Shown in pieces: positions 27,090 through 35,563 of a stretch of DNA of 57,429 bases. The translations under genes were made by a program, and so were the position numbers. Each line of letters begins with the position of its first letter. The stretch's first letter is position 1. A model generated the notes under the pieces. The model did no database searches. It worked only from the letters and a program-made list of their open reading frames with translations, and was not told where the DNA came from. The stretch is from a virus. The stretch covers positions 1-57,429 of the IMG/VR virus record IMGVR_UViG_3300037427_004775; one strand, 5' to 3'.

Positions 27090-28858
27090 TGTTTTCTTCT
27101 CAAAGACTTATAGACCAAGCATCTAGCACCTGGATCAAGTGCTGGTGGCTTATCATATATTTTTTCATATTGTGGGCCCAGCATAGTTTCAATTTTATCT
27201 ACTTTTTCATTTTGGTCTATACTATCATAAACTGTGATTGCCACGTGCGGATAAAAAAACTTTAAGAGTTCCGGGGCTGTTTTTAAAATATCTAAACTAT
27301 AATTGAACACGTCTATTACAAGTAGACCTACAAATTTAGTAAAGTCATAGTTTTCACGGCATTGTCCTCGGGACCATGGTGTTAAGATACCATCCCTTTC
27401 ACTAATATTGGCAGAATTAACAACTTCCCTATGAACTGCGGCTATTATTTCATCTAATGGCGCAGAAAGTGAGGTATTTGTGTCAGGCACATCTTTTATT
27501 ACTTCTTTTAAGAAATCCATTCTTTCTACAGTATCGGGCGTATAAGTTACTTTTCTCATGGTTTTATATTTGTCACTTCTAAGAAAAGCTTTGGTTCCGT
27601 AATCCAGATCATTCGGCATTGATCCATAGCGATAGTTTCCGTCTATTATCCGTTGCGGTTCACCTATACTTTTGCAAATTGACGACACTTCTTTTCCATC
27701 ACTAGTTTTCCAGTTTAGGAACATTGCTATTAAATCTTTCTTAGCATTATGATTAACGATATCCTCGCGAGGATCACCTAAAGTAAATGCTCCACGGGAT
27801 GCACCAGGATTGTTTTGTGAATTTCTCAACCCTATGTCGATCATTTTTAATTGTGGTTCAAAATTAAAAGACATCAAACAGTTATTGAATGCTGTTAAGT
27901 AAACATTCTCATTTTGTAATCCGGCTCCTACTATAACGTGAGAATCTTTATTGTCTAGCTTGGCTATTGCTTCCAAATATTCAACATTATAAAAACACCC
28001 AGTCCTTTTAATTTCCTCAAATATTTCTTCACCATCTAGACCCATAAACTCAAAATTAACACCCTTGTAAGAAAAAGTTGTTGTATCTATCGCAACTGTA
28101 ATCATTTTAGCTTTCATTTCTTCCCAATACTTAGAAGAAGATTCAGGGCGGTATGTTTTCATTTCATCAACATAGATTTTTTTCATTTTTGTTTGATGTT
28201 TTGCTTGCCATATAAGTCCACTCTCTGATAGCCATACATCACAAAATGATTTTGGTGCAGCTATTACATTTCCTATGCCTCTGCTAAAAAACCACTGTGA
28301 TGTGTCATTAAATGCATTTTGGTCAGCGGTCCATTCACTTTTACTAAAACGGTGACCCCATTTTGAGAACCATTTATTTCCAAAATCTCTAGCTGCAGAT
28401 GTGCCTTTTTGTATAATGAGGCCGGAGGCAAACTTATATTTGGCGTTCTTTGCCCGAGCTGCTACATCAAAACTATTTTCTTCACAAAAAACCTCAAGTT
28501 CTTTTAGAGGATTTCTTACAATAGAATCTGCGTCTATCCAAACCAGCGTATCATCTTTTTCAAAATATTTATCTCTGCTCGGGCCGAATACTGTTGTTCT
28601 AAAGCCGGCGCAATATCGCTTTAATGCTTCAGATGGCATAAAATGATCAAGAGCAATAACTTCTATTTTAGTTGAAGGATTGGCCTTGAGTATCAAATCT
28701 ATAACTTTTTTAGACTCAATAGAATCTGTTTGGTCGGCGTTTAATAATAGAAATATGTTAAAATTACTATCGGGAGAATTTACATAAATAGATCTGGCTA
28801 AGTGAATTCCCCACCATGCATATTTGATATCAAATGCTGTAAAATATTGATAGCTCAT
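27086..28858 (-). CDS. Two-domain protein: GT8-like glycosyltransferase plus unknown C-terminal domain
   Basis: 590 residues. The N-terminal 230 residues are GT-A/GT8-like: FDIKYAWWGIHLARSIYVNS, TLVWIDADSIVRNPLKELEV (DxD at about residue 104) and ADQNAFNDTSQWF. The C-terminal part (about 295-590) has YLTAFNNCLMSFNFEPQLKM, AFTLGDPREDIVNHNAKKDL and VGLLVIDVFNYSLDILKTAP and matches nothing I recognise; it may be a second transferase or a methyltransferase-like fold. The ATG overlaps the upstream stop, consistent with assembly-line glycan synthesis. Confidence 0.75.
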   Translation of the reverse strand: MSYQYFTAFDIKYAWWGIHLARSIYVNSPDSNFNIFLLLNADQTDSIESKKVIDLILKANPSTKIEVIALDHFMPSEALKRYCAGFRTTVFGPSRDKYFEKDDTLVWIDADSIVRNPLKELEVFCEENSFDVAARAKNAKYKFASGLIIQKGTSAARDFGNKWFSKWGHRFSKSEWTADQNAFNDTSQWFFSRGIGNVIAAPKSFCDVWLSESGLIWQAKHQTKMKKIYVDEMKTYRPESSSKYWEEMKAKMITVAIDTTTFSYKGVNFEFMGLDGEEIFEEIKRTGCFYNVEYLEAIAKLDNKDSHVIVGAGLQNENVYLTAFNNCLMSFNFEPQLKMIDIGLRNSQNNPGASRGAFTLGDPREDIVNHNAKKDLIAMFLNWKTSDGKEVSSICKSIGEPQRIIDGNYRYGSMPNDLDYGTKAFLRSDKYKTMRKVTYTPDTVERMDFLKEVIKDVPDTNTSLSAPLDEIIAAVHREVVNSANISERDGILTPWSRGQCRENYDFTKFVGLLVIDVFNYSLDILKTAPELLKFFYPHVAITVYDSIDQNEKVDKIETMLGPQYEKIYDKPPALDPGARCLVYKSLRRKQ

Positions 28859-30171
28859 CTCTTTTTCTTTTGTGGGCCTTTCATATGAACTAGAACAGTT
28901 TCTGGGTTTGTGTCTATGCCATCAAACTTCTTTGGAAATGTTTTAACAACTACTTTTTCTTTGTGTCGCTCTAAAACATTACCCAATTCATTTTGTGCGC
29001 TCAACCAGACCCATCCGTGTTTTCTAGTTTCTCTTTCCCACTCTTCTATTATTTTAAAATTATCTGGTGTATTTTTGACATATATCATTCCAGCATTAAA
29101 TCTTAGTGGATTATCAATTTTGATTCTTGCACAAAAATCAGTAGACTCGAAAAAGTCAAAAAGATCATAGACATTATCTTCTAGATAGACATCTCCATCG
29201 ACATAAAAAACATCTGAACATGTTTCACTTAAGATGTTCTTTGTATTCCACGTTCTACAACTTTCACAATATGCCCTTTCTTCTTCAAAGTTTTTGAAAT
29301 CTGAATATGTGTCGTCTATGAAGCTGATATTTGAGTGACATCTAAATCTTTTTTTGGATTCATCACTTAAGTTTAGTGATAACATCTTTACTGGAACTTC
29401 TGGATGGTATGTTTCTAGTGATACAATTAGATTCATCATTATGTCGACATACGGTTCATTACAAACTGTTAATATTTGAAGGGTCTTTCCGACTGGATTG
29501 GTTTTTCTGGCACAAAACCATACCGAATCTTCCATTAGGTCTTTGAATAGAAATCTTAGATTTGATGAGTTGTATGCAGACGCAACTTGAGAAAAACTCA
29601 GCTCATAAGCATTCCACTCCTTTTTTTGAAATTCCTGTGCGTCGAAACCATAATCGTGACCTAAAATTATGTCGCCTGTCTTTAATGACTTGGAGAACTT
29701 AGAAACTTCTTCAGCTTTCTTTCCCCCATCACAAAACAGAACAGTAATATAGTCAGGGTTACTAATTAGATCGATTATTTCTTTTCCGTCGTCGGAAAAA
29801 ACGTCTTTGATAGTTAATTCAACTTTTAATTCTTCAAATATTTCTTTTACATCTTTAGATATTAATCTATCGGTTATATCATATGTGCAAAGACTATAGT
29901 CTAGGTTGTGGGCTTTGGCAAACGTATCTAAAATAACAGTCAAACCTCCCTTAAATGTGCCGATTTCAATAATCTTTACAGGCTTGTTTTGAAGAGACAA
30001 GAAAGAAAAAAGCTTATTGAATGATGAGTTTATATTGAAATTTTGTGCAGCAAATAGTTCAAAATTGACGTCTTTTTCAGAACCGTCTTGACCAATATAC
30101 TTTAAAATTTGCAAAGCTTTTGAATGCTTGGATTCATCAGGGTGTTTAATTTTTTTATAGAACTCTTTCAT
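28855..30171 (-). CDS. Fusion: class I methyltransferase-like domain plus GT-A glycosyltransferase
   Basis: 438 residues. Residues about 60-210 look like a CmcI/cephalosporin-hydroxylase-type Rossmann domain: VKIIEIGTFKGGLTVILDTF, LCTYDITD, VLFCDGGKKAEEV and DIILGHDYGFD. After residue 225 a GT-A domain begins (LQILTVCNEPYVDIMMNLIV) with DVFYVDGDVYLEDNVYDLFD (DxD) and LRFNAGMIYVKNT, typical of GT8-like folds. Such a fusion would let one protein transfer and modify the same sugar (inference). It overlaps the GT8-like gene by 4 bp. Confidence 0.75.
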   Translation of the reverse strand: MKEFYKKIKHPDESKHSKALQILKYIGQDGSEKDVNFELFAAQNFNINSSFNKLFSFLSLQNKPVKIIEIGTFKGGLTVILDTFAKAHNLDYSLCTYDITDRLISKDVKEIFEELKVELTIKDVFSDDGKEIIDLISNPDYITVLFCDGGKKAEEVSKFSKSLKTGDIILGHDYGFDAQEFQKKEWNAYELSFSQVASAYNSSNLRFLFKDLMEDSVWFCARKTNPVGKTLQILTVCNEPYVDIMMNLIVSLETYHPEVPVKMLSLNLSDESKKRFRCHSNISFIDDTYSDFKNFEEERAYCESCRTWNTKNILSETCSDVFYVDGDVYLEDNVYDLFDFFESTDFCARIKIDNPLRFNAGMIYVKNTPDNFKIIEEWERETRKHGWVWLSAQNELGNVLERHKEKVVVKTFPKKFDGIDTNPETVLVHMKGPQKKKR

Positions 30172-30172
30172 T

Positions 30173-31060
30173 CTAGTCCCTAGAAAGCATAAAGCTTCTT
30201 ACTATTTTCTTACTAGTACCCTCTAGGTTTTCCCTACAAGCAAATCGAAGCAGATCATCTCCGGAAATTTCTCCGTATATCCCTCTGTGGAAGCCGTCAG
30301 TCATAATTGATGTCACGGGTTCATAACCAGCTTCTTTAAAAAGGCGAGGTTGTGGCACCGGAGTTGCAACTGTGAACCTCGGAATGAAGCCTAGCTTAAA
30401 ATATTCTTTCAATATTGCTTCAAAGTCATTATCTTTTCCATAAAAATGTGGATGCACCTCTAACAGTATTGATATCGGACCTTCATTGTTTGAGAAGTAG
30501 TCTAGGCCTCCCCGGAAGATTGAAACTTCATGTCCCTCAACATCCATTTTTATAAAGTTTGGAAAATCTCTGTCTTTGAAAAAGGTGGACAAACTATAGG
30601 CATCAACTGAAATCTTGCTTGTGCTATGTTTCGTCTTGTGAACACTACTCAAGTTAGGTTTGTCAGCCTGCCAGAACTCTAATGTCGAATCAGAATCTGA
30701 TATTGCACATTGTGTTATTTCACATCTTTTATCATAATTGTTCTCTTTAATATTTGCACGAAGAAGCTCTATATTATTTGGATCAGGTTCGACGGCGTAT
30801 ACCTTCCCGGTGGTGCCGACGCCGCGGCACATATACAATGTAGTATATCCTATGTTGCCACCCAAGTCTAGACAAGTCATGCCTTCAGAAACAACATTTT
30901 GCAATATTCCCATAAAGGCTTTTTCACGGTAACCTTGTGAATAAAGCGCACCTGAAATACCCCCGTCGTATGGGTTTAGATGCATGTTAAAACCATCGAT
31001 ATTTTTCATTAGCCATTTTTCAGACTGTGTTGTTTCTTCAAATAAGCTTTTATTAAACAT
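30173..31060 (-). CDS. FkbM-family methyltransferase
   Basis: 295 residues. FkbM features: MTCLDLGGNIGYTTLYMCRG (motif I), YAVEPDPNNIELLRANIKEN, and NFIKMDVEGHEVSIFRGGLD. The C-terminal region ILLEVHPHFYGKDNDFEAIL is also characteristic. It overlaps the GT42-like gene by 8 bp. Likely O-methylates a sugar residue of the glycan; second FkbM enzyme in the island. Confidence 0.9.
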   Translation of the reverse strand: MFNKSLFEETTQSEKWLMKNIDGFNMHLNPYDGGISGALYSQGYREKAFMGILQNVVSEGMTCLDLGGNIGYTTLYMCRGVGTTGKVYAVEPDPNNIELLRANIKENNYDKRCEITQCAISDSDSTLEFWQADKPNLSSVHKTKHSTSKISVDAYSLSTFFKDRDFPNFIKMDVEGHEVSIFRGGLDYFSNNEGPISILLEVHPHFYGKDNDFEAILKEYFKLGFIPRFTVATPVPQPRLFKEAGYEPVTSIMTDGFHRGIYGEISGDDLLRFACRENLEGTSKKIVRSFMLSRD

Positions 31061-31784
31061 TTAGATCTCCCATGGGAATTGTTTTTATTTTATCAGCTAG
31101 CAAGCTTTTTGATGACAAGTTGATAAATTCTATGTTATTATTTTCTCCAAACTCTACTATAAAGTCTTTCAACTTCTGAGTTGGATGTTCTGAGTCTGGT
31201 GATCTTTCATCAGGTTTACATGATTTTATAATATCTGGTATTTGAACTTTATCATATTCTGGATTATCTGTCCAAAAATATTTACTAGAATACATGTCAA
31301 CGCCTAGAAAGTAAATTCTATCATAGTTCATTCTTGCCATCATATCTAGAATTACAGTTAGACTAGCATTGTTACTAACAGCTACAGCCTGTGGATGTAA
31401 TTTATAAGCTCCGGAAGTTTCTTGTCTATAGTACTTCGGATAAGCATAAATTGATTTATATAGTTCTGGCTTTACATAGTTTAGCAAGTGAGATCTGGTA
31501 CCGTCAATTATCCAGTTTACAGACTTATACTCTTCAGCCTTTTCAATACAGAGTCTTTCAAAGATAGGGCCAGATCGATGAGCTTTTACTTCGACATGAT
31601 AATAGTCAGGAATAATCTCATTGTGTATTATCCAACTATTAGAAGTCCAGACATCGAGTTTATCTAGCTTTTTTAAAAAGTCTTTGTCAATATCTTTTAT
31701 AGAAGGGCCGCAACCTAAAAAAATTGCCTGAGAATTCTTTTTTGAATCTGGTAATCCTAAGAAATGATTTATCTTGATGTTCAT
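31053..31784 (-). CDS. GT42/DUF115-like putative sialyltransferase
   Basis: 243 residues. AIFLGCGPSIKDIDKDFL near residue 20 parallels the GNGPSLKEID nucleotide-binding start of CstII-type sialyltransferases; DVWTSNSWIIH and NNASLTVILDMMARMNYDRI followed by YFLGVDMYSSKYFW correspond to the later motifs. Its relation to the protein at 20894-21529 is at the level of motif order only. Together with CMP-sugar synthetase genes it forms a plausible activation and transfer set. SD AAAGG. Confidence 0.65.
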   Translation of the reverse strand: MNIKINHFLGLPDSKKNSQAIFLGCGPSIKDIDKDFLKKLDKLDVWTSNSWIIHNEIIPDYYHVEVKAHRSGPIFERLCIEKAEEYKSVNWIIDGTRSHLLNYVKPELYKSIYAYPKYYRQETSGAYKLHPQAVAVSNNASLTVILDMMARMNYDRIYFLGVDMYSSKYFWTDNPEYDKVQIPDIIKSCKPDERSPDSEHPTQKLKDFIVEFGENNNIEFINLSSKSLLADKIKTIPMGDLNV

Positions 31785-32693
31785 TTAAACCTTTATATTT
31801 TCAAATACATTTAAATAATGGTCTGCAATATGATCAATGTTCAATTCTGAATTTTCATACGTATTTTTTTGAACAGCAGAGTAATCTAATTCTGGTGGGT
31901 GATAAAGTCTGACAGGGTCGAAATTCCATGGCTCTTCTATTACAATCTCGGCATCGATGCCAGCGATTTCTGGAGTTCCACCGGAAGAAGAACAAACTAT
32001 TTGGCATCCACTAGCTCTAGCATCAATTACAACATTGGGGCAATGATCTAACCATGCAAGATGAAGAAACTTTTTACTTCGCTTATACAGCGATATCAAG
32101 GTGACCCAATCTAATGGGCCTACATAAAAAATTCGAGGGTGATCAATTTTATAGTCAGGATTGTCGCCGGCGATAACTAGACATGCATCTACTGGTGCCT
32201 TTTCAAGAAAATAACCTACATTATCTTTTAAGCGCTTGTGGGGGCGCCAGCTCGATGCACAACTCCAAACCTCAGAAAAATTATTAATAACCGGATGTTG
32301 AATTTCCAGTATTTTATCTATCACATCTAAACAGGTTCCATTCCTAATCACATAAGAATTGTCATGTTCTCCAAAGTATTTTTCCGTTAGCTTTTTATTA
32401 AAATCAGATTGAAAAATTACTGCATCTGATATTTTATAAGACATTGAAATTGGTGCATTTAACTTATCATAGTCTTGTGCAGAATTAAAGTAGATTCCAT
32501 CTAACCTTAGTGCCATTGGTTTAAACTTGACGTTTAAGTTAGTCATAATAAATGAAAGTATAACATCTACTTCTTCTGCAGTTTCTGGGGTTATATTATG
32601 CCCCTTTGTAACCAATGACTTTCCTAGTTTTTTACCAAAGCTATTTGGGCCTGATGATGATGAGAAGTTTACATTGTCTAAATAGACATTCAT
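31785..32693 (-). CDS. Glycosyltransferase, GT4-like
   Basis: 302 residues from the ATG at 32693, which overlaps the GT2 stop as ATGA; the longer frame to 32753 lies wholly within the upstream gene. MNVYLDNVNFSSSSGPNSFG is a GT4-like N-terminus; AVIFQSDFNKKLTEKYFG, SCASSWRPHKRLKDNVGYF and LHLAWLDHCPNVVIDARASG then CQIVCSSSGGTPEI form the donor domain. Confidence 0.85.
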   Translation of the reverse strand: MNVYLDNVNFSSSSGPNSFGKKLGKSLVTKGHNITPETAEEVDVILSFIMTNLNVKFKPMALRLDGIYFNSAQDYDKLNAPISMSYKISDAVIFQSDFNKKLTEKYFGEHDNSYVIRNGTCLDVIDKILEIQHPVINNFSEVWSCASSWRPHKRLKDNVGYFLEKAPVDACLVIAGDNPDYKIDHPRIFYVGPLDWVTLISLYKRSKKFLHLAWLDHCPNVVIDARASGCQIVCSSSGGTPEIAGIDAEIVIEEPWNFDPVRLYHPPELDYSAVQKNTYENSELNIDHIADHYLNVFENIKV

Positions 32694-33400
32694 TTTAAGA
32701 ACCCCCGAGCACGAACCATGTTTATTGTTGCAATTTGCTCCATTTCGCACCAATTTCTTTTATCTTCTGGGATTGAAGATGAGTCAATATTATAAAGATA
32801 ACAAACTTCATCAATATAATTTCTATTTTTTGTTAAAAATAAAAGTGGCAACATTAAAGCTTGATCGTAGCCTCTTTTGAACCACGTTCCATTGACATGT
32901 TTAAAGTTATGATCAGAAATTTTAGTCAACAAACTTGAGCGAAATGTTCTAAAATGTGATGTACACCATGGCCACTGATATGGGTTTACACCTAGCGGCA
33001 TTGGCCTGGAGATATTCATACTATTTATGTCCCACTGATGACCGGTCCAGACAACGTCGGCGCCATTTTCGTAAGCAGACAAAACAAGTTTTACGGTATT
33101 ATTATTACACAAAGAATCATCACCGTCAATTGTCCCGATTACGATCCCATCTTCATCTTGATATTTTCTAGCAATCTCAATGATATTTCTAAGCGCGAAT
33201 TTTTTTTCTTCATTCTTAATAATAGTAAAACGCTTATCTTCTCCTACCAGTTCTACTAATCTATCTGATGTATTGTCAGTTGATATATCGTCTACTAGAA
33301 CATGTTCCCATCTATCGTCATTTTGACTCTTGACAGAATTTATTAGAGTTTCTAGATTGTTTGAAGCATTATAGCATGGTGATATAAAAACTAACTTCAT
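32690..33400 (-). CDS. Glycosyltransferase family 2 protein
   Basis: 236 residues, GT-A fold. MKLVFISPCYNASNNLETLI, then HVLVDDISTDNTSDRL and VIGTIDGDDSLC (DxD) are canonical GT2 motifs. It continues to YLYNIDSSSIPEDKRNW. Its start is one base from the stop of the large fused glycosyltransferase. Acceptor unknown. Confidence 0.9.
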   Translation of the reverse strand: MKLVFISPCYNASNNLETLINSVKSQNDDRWEHVLVDDISTDNTSDRLVELVGEDKRFTIIKNEEKKFALRNIIEIARKYQDEDGIVIGTIDGDDSLCNNNTVKLVLSAYENGADVVWTGHQWDINSMNISRPMPLGVNPYQWPWCTSHFRTFRSSLLTKISDHNFKHVNGTWFKRGYDQALMLPLLFLTKNRNYIDEVCYLYNIDSSSIPEDKRNWCEMEQIATINMVRARGFLK

Positions 33401-35319
33401 TATCTATTTCTCGCAATCCAATCGCTTACTAGAGGGGAGTGGTCTCTATCGATACTTAGATGAGGGGTAGGTTGATTAAAATCTACCTTTGAGTGAAATA
33501 TCCACCCACCCATCTCAGAAGATAGTTTACTTGCCTGTGCATCCATTTCTTCTTCTGTTACCTCAGACCATGCTTTGTCAAAAAACATGTTATTTTCTGA
33601 TGTGTCTTCTTGAATTATGTCATACAGGCTTTGCCAGTGTTGTGACCAATAATCACGATATGTTCTAATTTTTCTTTTAATATTGAACCACGAATAGTGT
33701 TGTACAGATGGGAGTTGAGACAGGACCTGATTTAACCAGTTTTCATATTGAACCTTAATATCATCATTTTTTAATCCCTGGATCCTTGCTTGATTTACAT
33801 CATCTGTAATAAAGTTTGCAAATTGTATTGGTTCAAAACTATCTGATCTTATATAGTCACAGCCGTCAGAGCCTGGAGATGAGTATAGATTTCCATCATC
33901 GTCAAATTTTCTTAATTTTGCTGGAATTCCATGGGTTATATGAGGCAGATTTTTACTCAACCTCCACTTCCATGGGTTTATGTCCATGCGAACCTTCTCT
34001 GGTCCTCCCCAGTACTCGATCACCGGAAGGGCTATCAATTCTACATTTGCTGGAAAATTTCTAACTAAACTAGTAATTTTTTCATAGTCACTTTCATGAA
34101 CTATTTCATCTGAATCTTGTTGCCAACAAAATTTCTTAGTGCACATTGATCTTGCCAAAGCTTTTTGTGCGCCATCAAATACAGCGAATCTCTTATCACT
34201 CCAATCGCGGGCTTGTTGGTGAATAACTAATTTATCATTCTCACTTGATAACTCTTGTAATTTTTCCCATGTTCCATCTGATGAACCGCCATCGACTACT
34301 ACAACTTCATCACAAAATCCGAGCATTGACCTGATAGATGCTTCGAAAGGATAATCCTGGTCAATGCAGTCCTTGGTCGTCGTATATCCGGATATTGGTG
34401 GGTTGTATGTCATGTCAAACTTCACACCATTCCAAAATCTATCTCGAGCAGCATAAAGATAAGCGACTGTATCGAATTCATCATCTGTATTGAACCAAAT
34501 TTCGTCTTTATGCTGAACAAAATCATTTAGTTCTAGTTCACAACCAAGTAGTTTTGCTTCAATGACCATTCTGGGACACGTGTCATTACCTTTGGGTAGA
34601 TAAACAAATCCTTCAGCAGCGGCAAGTTTTTTCAGTACTTCTGTATGTGGTAATCCCCAAACGACTTCGTACTCTTTATTATTGTCTTTACACCATTGCT
34701 CAGCATCATCTGCACCCTTTATCCAGGAGTTCGAACCCAAGACTAACCAGCCTGAACGCTTATCGTTTTTCTTTAAATTATTGAGAAGCTTGACATCTAA
34801 AAATGTTCTATCACTAAAAACTGATGACAATACTACATTATTTTTCTCTGATAGGAATGGATACATTTTATGATACAGTTCCATTTGCTTTTCTGACATC
34901 CACCAAAGCGTGGTAGCTCCATAGTAGAATGCTGAAATTATTTTTCCATTCATCGATTCTCTACAATCACATGGAGAATTTTCACTATACTGATGTTTTT
35001 CAGGTGATCGATATTTGCAAAACTTGTAATCATATTCTAGAATTGAATATTTGACATTTGCAACAATTGATGGAATCAACTCAAGATTCATTGCAGAAAA
35101 ATTACCAAAAACCCAGTATGCACCTGACAGAGCCTGAAGAGATTCCATAGAGACTTGTTGAGATCTTAGTTTCAAAATCCTCATTGGGGAGGATTCAATC
35201 AAAGCTTCTGATGTGAGCTCTGCTCCTCCTGCATAGTCCTCAGCAAACATGTCTGAAACAAACACAATTTCTACTTGACGTGTATCAATATTTCCATTCT
35301 GATCCGGGCTTACTAGCAT
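33400..35319 (-). CDS. Fused glycosyltransferase: GT4-like N-terminus plus GT2 C-terminus
   Basis: 639 residues. Residues 15-300 form a GT-B-like domain (EIVFVSDMFAEDYAGGAELT, LVLGSNSWIKGADDAEQWCK, EGFVYLPKGNDTCPRMVIEA). From about 310 a GT2 domain of the WaaE/KdtX type begins: TTTKDCIDQDYPFEASIRSM, EVVVVDGGSSDGTWEKL and FCWQQDSDEIVHESDYEK. A C-terminal helical segment follows. This is the first gene of the island in reading direction, preceded by a 244-bp spacer with a -10 box. SD GAGAG. Confidence 0.85.
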   Translation of the reverse strand: MLVSPDQNGNIDTRQVEIVFVSDMFAEDYAGGAELTSEALIESSPMRILKLRSQQVSMESLQALSGAYWVFGNFSAMNLELIPSIVANVKYSILEYDYKFCKYRSPEKHQYSENSPCDCRESMNGKIISAFYYGATTLWWMSEKQMELYHKMYPFLSEKNNVVLSSVFSDRTFLDVKLLNNLKKNDKRSGWLVLGSNSWIKGADDAEQWCKDNNKEYEVVWGLPHTEVLKKLAAAEGFVYLPKGNDTCPRMVIEAKLLGCELELNDFVQHKDEIWFNTDDEFDTVAYLYAARDRFWNGVKFDMTYNPPISGYTTTKDCIDQDYPFEASIRSMLGFCDEVVVVDGGSSDGTWEKLQELSSENDKLVIHQQARDWSDKRFAVFDGAQKALARSMCTKKFCWQQDSDEIVHESDYEKITSLVRNFPANVELIALPVIEYWGGPEKVRMDINPWKWRLSKNLPHITHGIPAKLRKFDDDGNLYSSPGSDGCDYIRSDSFEPIQFANFITDDVNQARIQGLKNDDIKVQYENWLNQVLSQLPSVQHYSWFNIKRKIRTYRDYWSQHWQSLYDIIQEDTSENNMFFDKAWSEVTEEEMDAQASKLSSEMGGWIFHSKVDFNQPTPHLSIDRDHSPLVSDWIARNR

Positions 35320-35356
35320 ATACTTCTCTCTTTTAGATATCTACTGTAGTAAAGAA

Positions 35357-35368
35357 ACAGTTAACTGT
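35357..35368. promoter_or_regulatory. 12-bp perfect palindrome in the leader of the glycan island
   Basis: The sequence ACAGTTAACTGT is its own reverse complement. It lies between the putative -10 box (35394-35399) and the start codon at 35319, in what would be the 5' untranslated leader. It is followed by CTACTGTAG (35341-35349), a near-palindrome. A repressor or regulator site is possible; no cognate protein is identified. Confidence 0.35.
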
Positions 35369-35393
35369 ATCTCTATTCTCTTCTCTCTAATAT

Positions 35394-35418
35394 ATTATAA
35401 TCTATCTAATTAAGATAG
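35394..35418 (-). promoter_or_regulatory. Putative -10 box with adjacent inverted repeat
   Basis: On the minus strand TATAAT lies at 35399-35394, about 75 bases before the first gene of the glycan island. Immediately upstream is an inverted repeat CTATCT-AATTA-AGATAG (35402-35418), which sits where an activator or repressor could act. No good -35 hexamer is visible at 16-18 bp spacing, and no T4-late TATAAATA box either, so a middle-type, activator-dependent promoter is an option. The rest of the 35320-35563 spacer is AT-rich with CT repeats (35442-35457). Confidence 0.3.
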
Positions 35419-35500
35419 TATCACTCTATTAGTATTCTCTCTCTCTCTATAGAACATTAAACTAATCCTGGTGAATGTTTAAAAATAATTTTTACATTTT

Positions 35501-35527
35501 AAAAAAGATGTCTATGGTTAAACATCT
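35501..35527 (-). terminator. Weak rho-independent terminator after the fibre genes
   Basis: Read on the minus strand, AGATGT (35527-35522), a ten-base loop and ACATCT (35511-35506) are followed by a run of six T (35506-35501). The stem is only six pairs and AT-rich, so termination may be partial. It lies 37 bp after the stop of the fibre gene and before the putative promoter of the glycan island, which is the expected position. Confidence 0.35.
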
Positions 35528-35563
35528 CTCTTGTTAATTTTAAAATTTCTATATTAGTGAATT

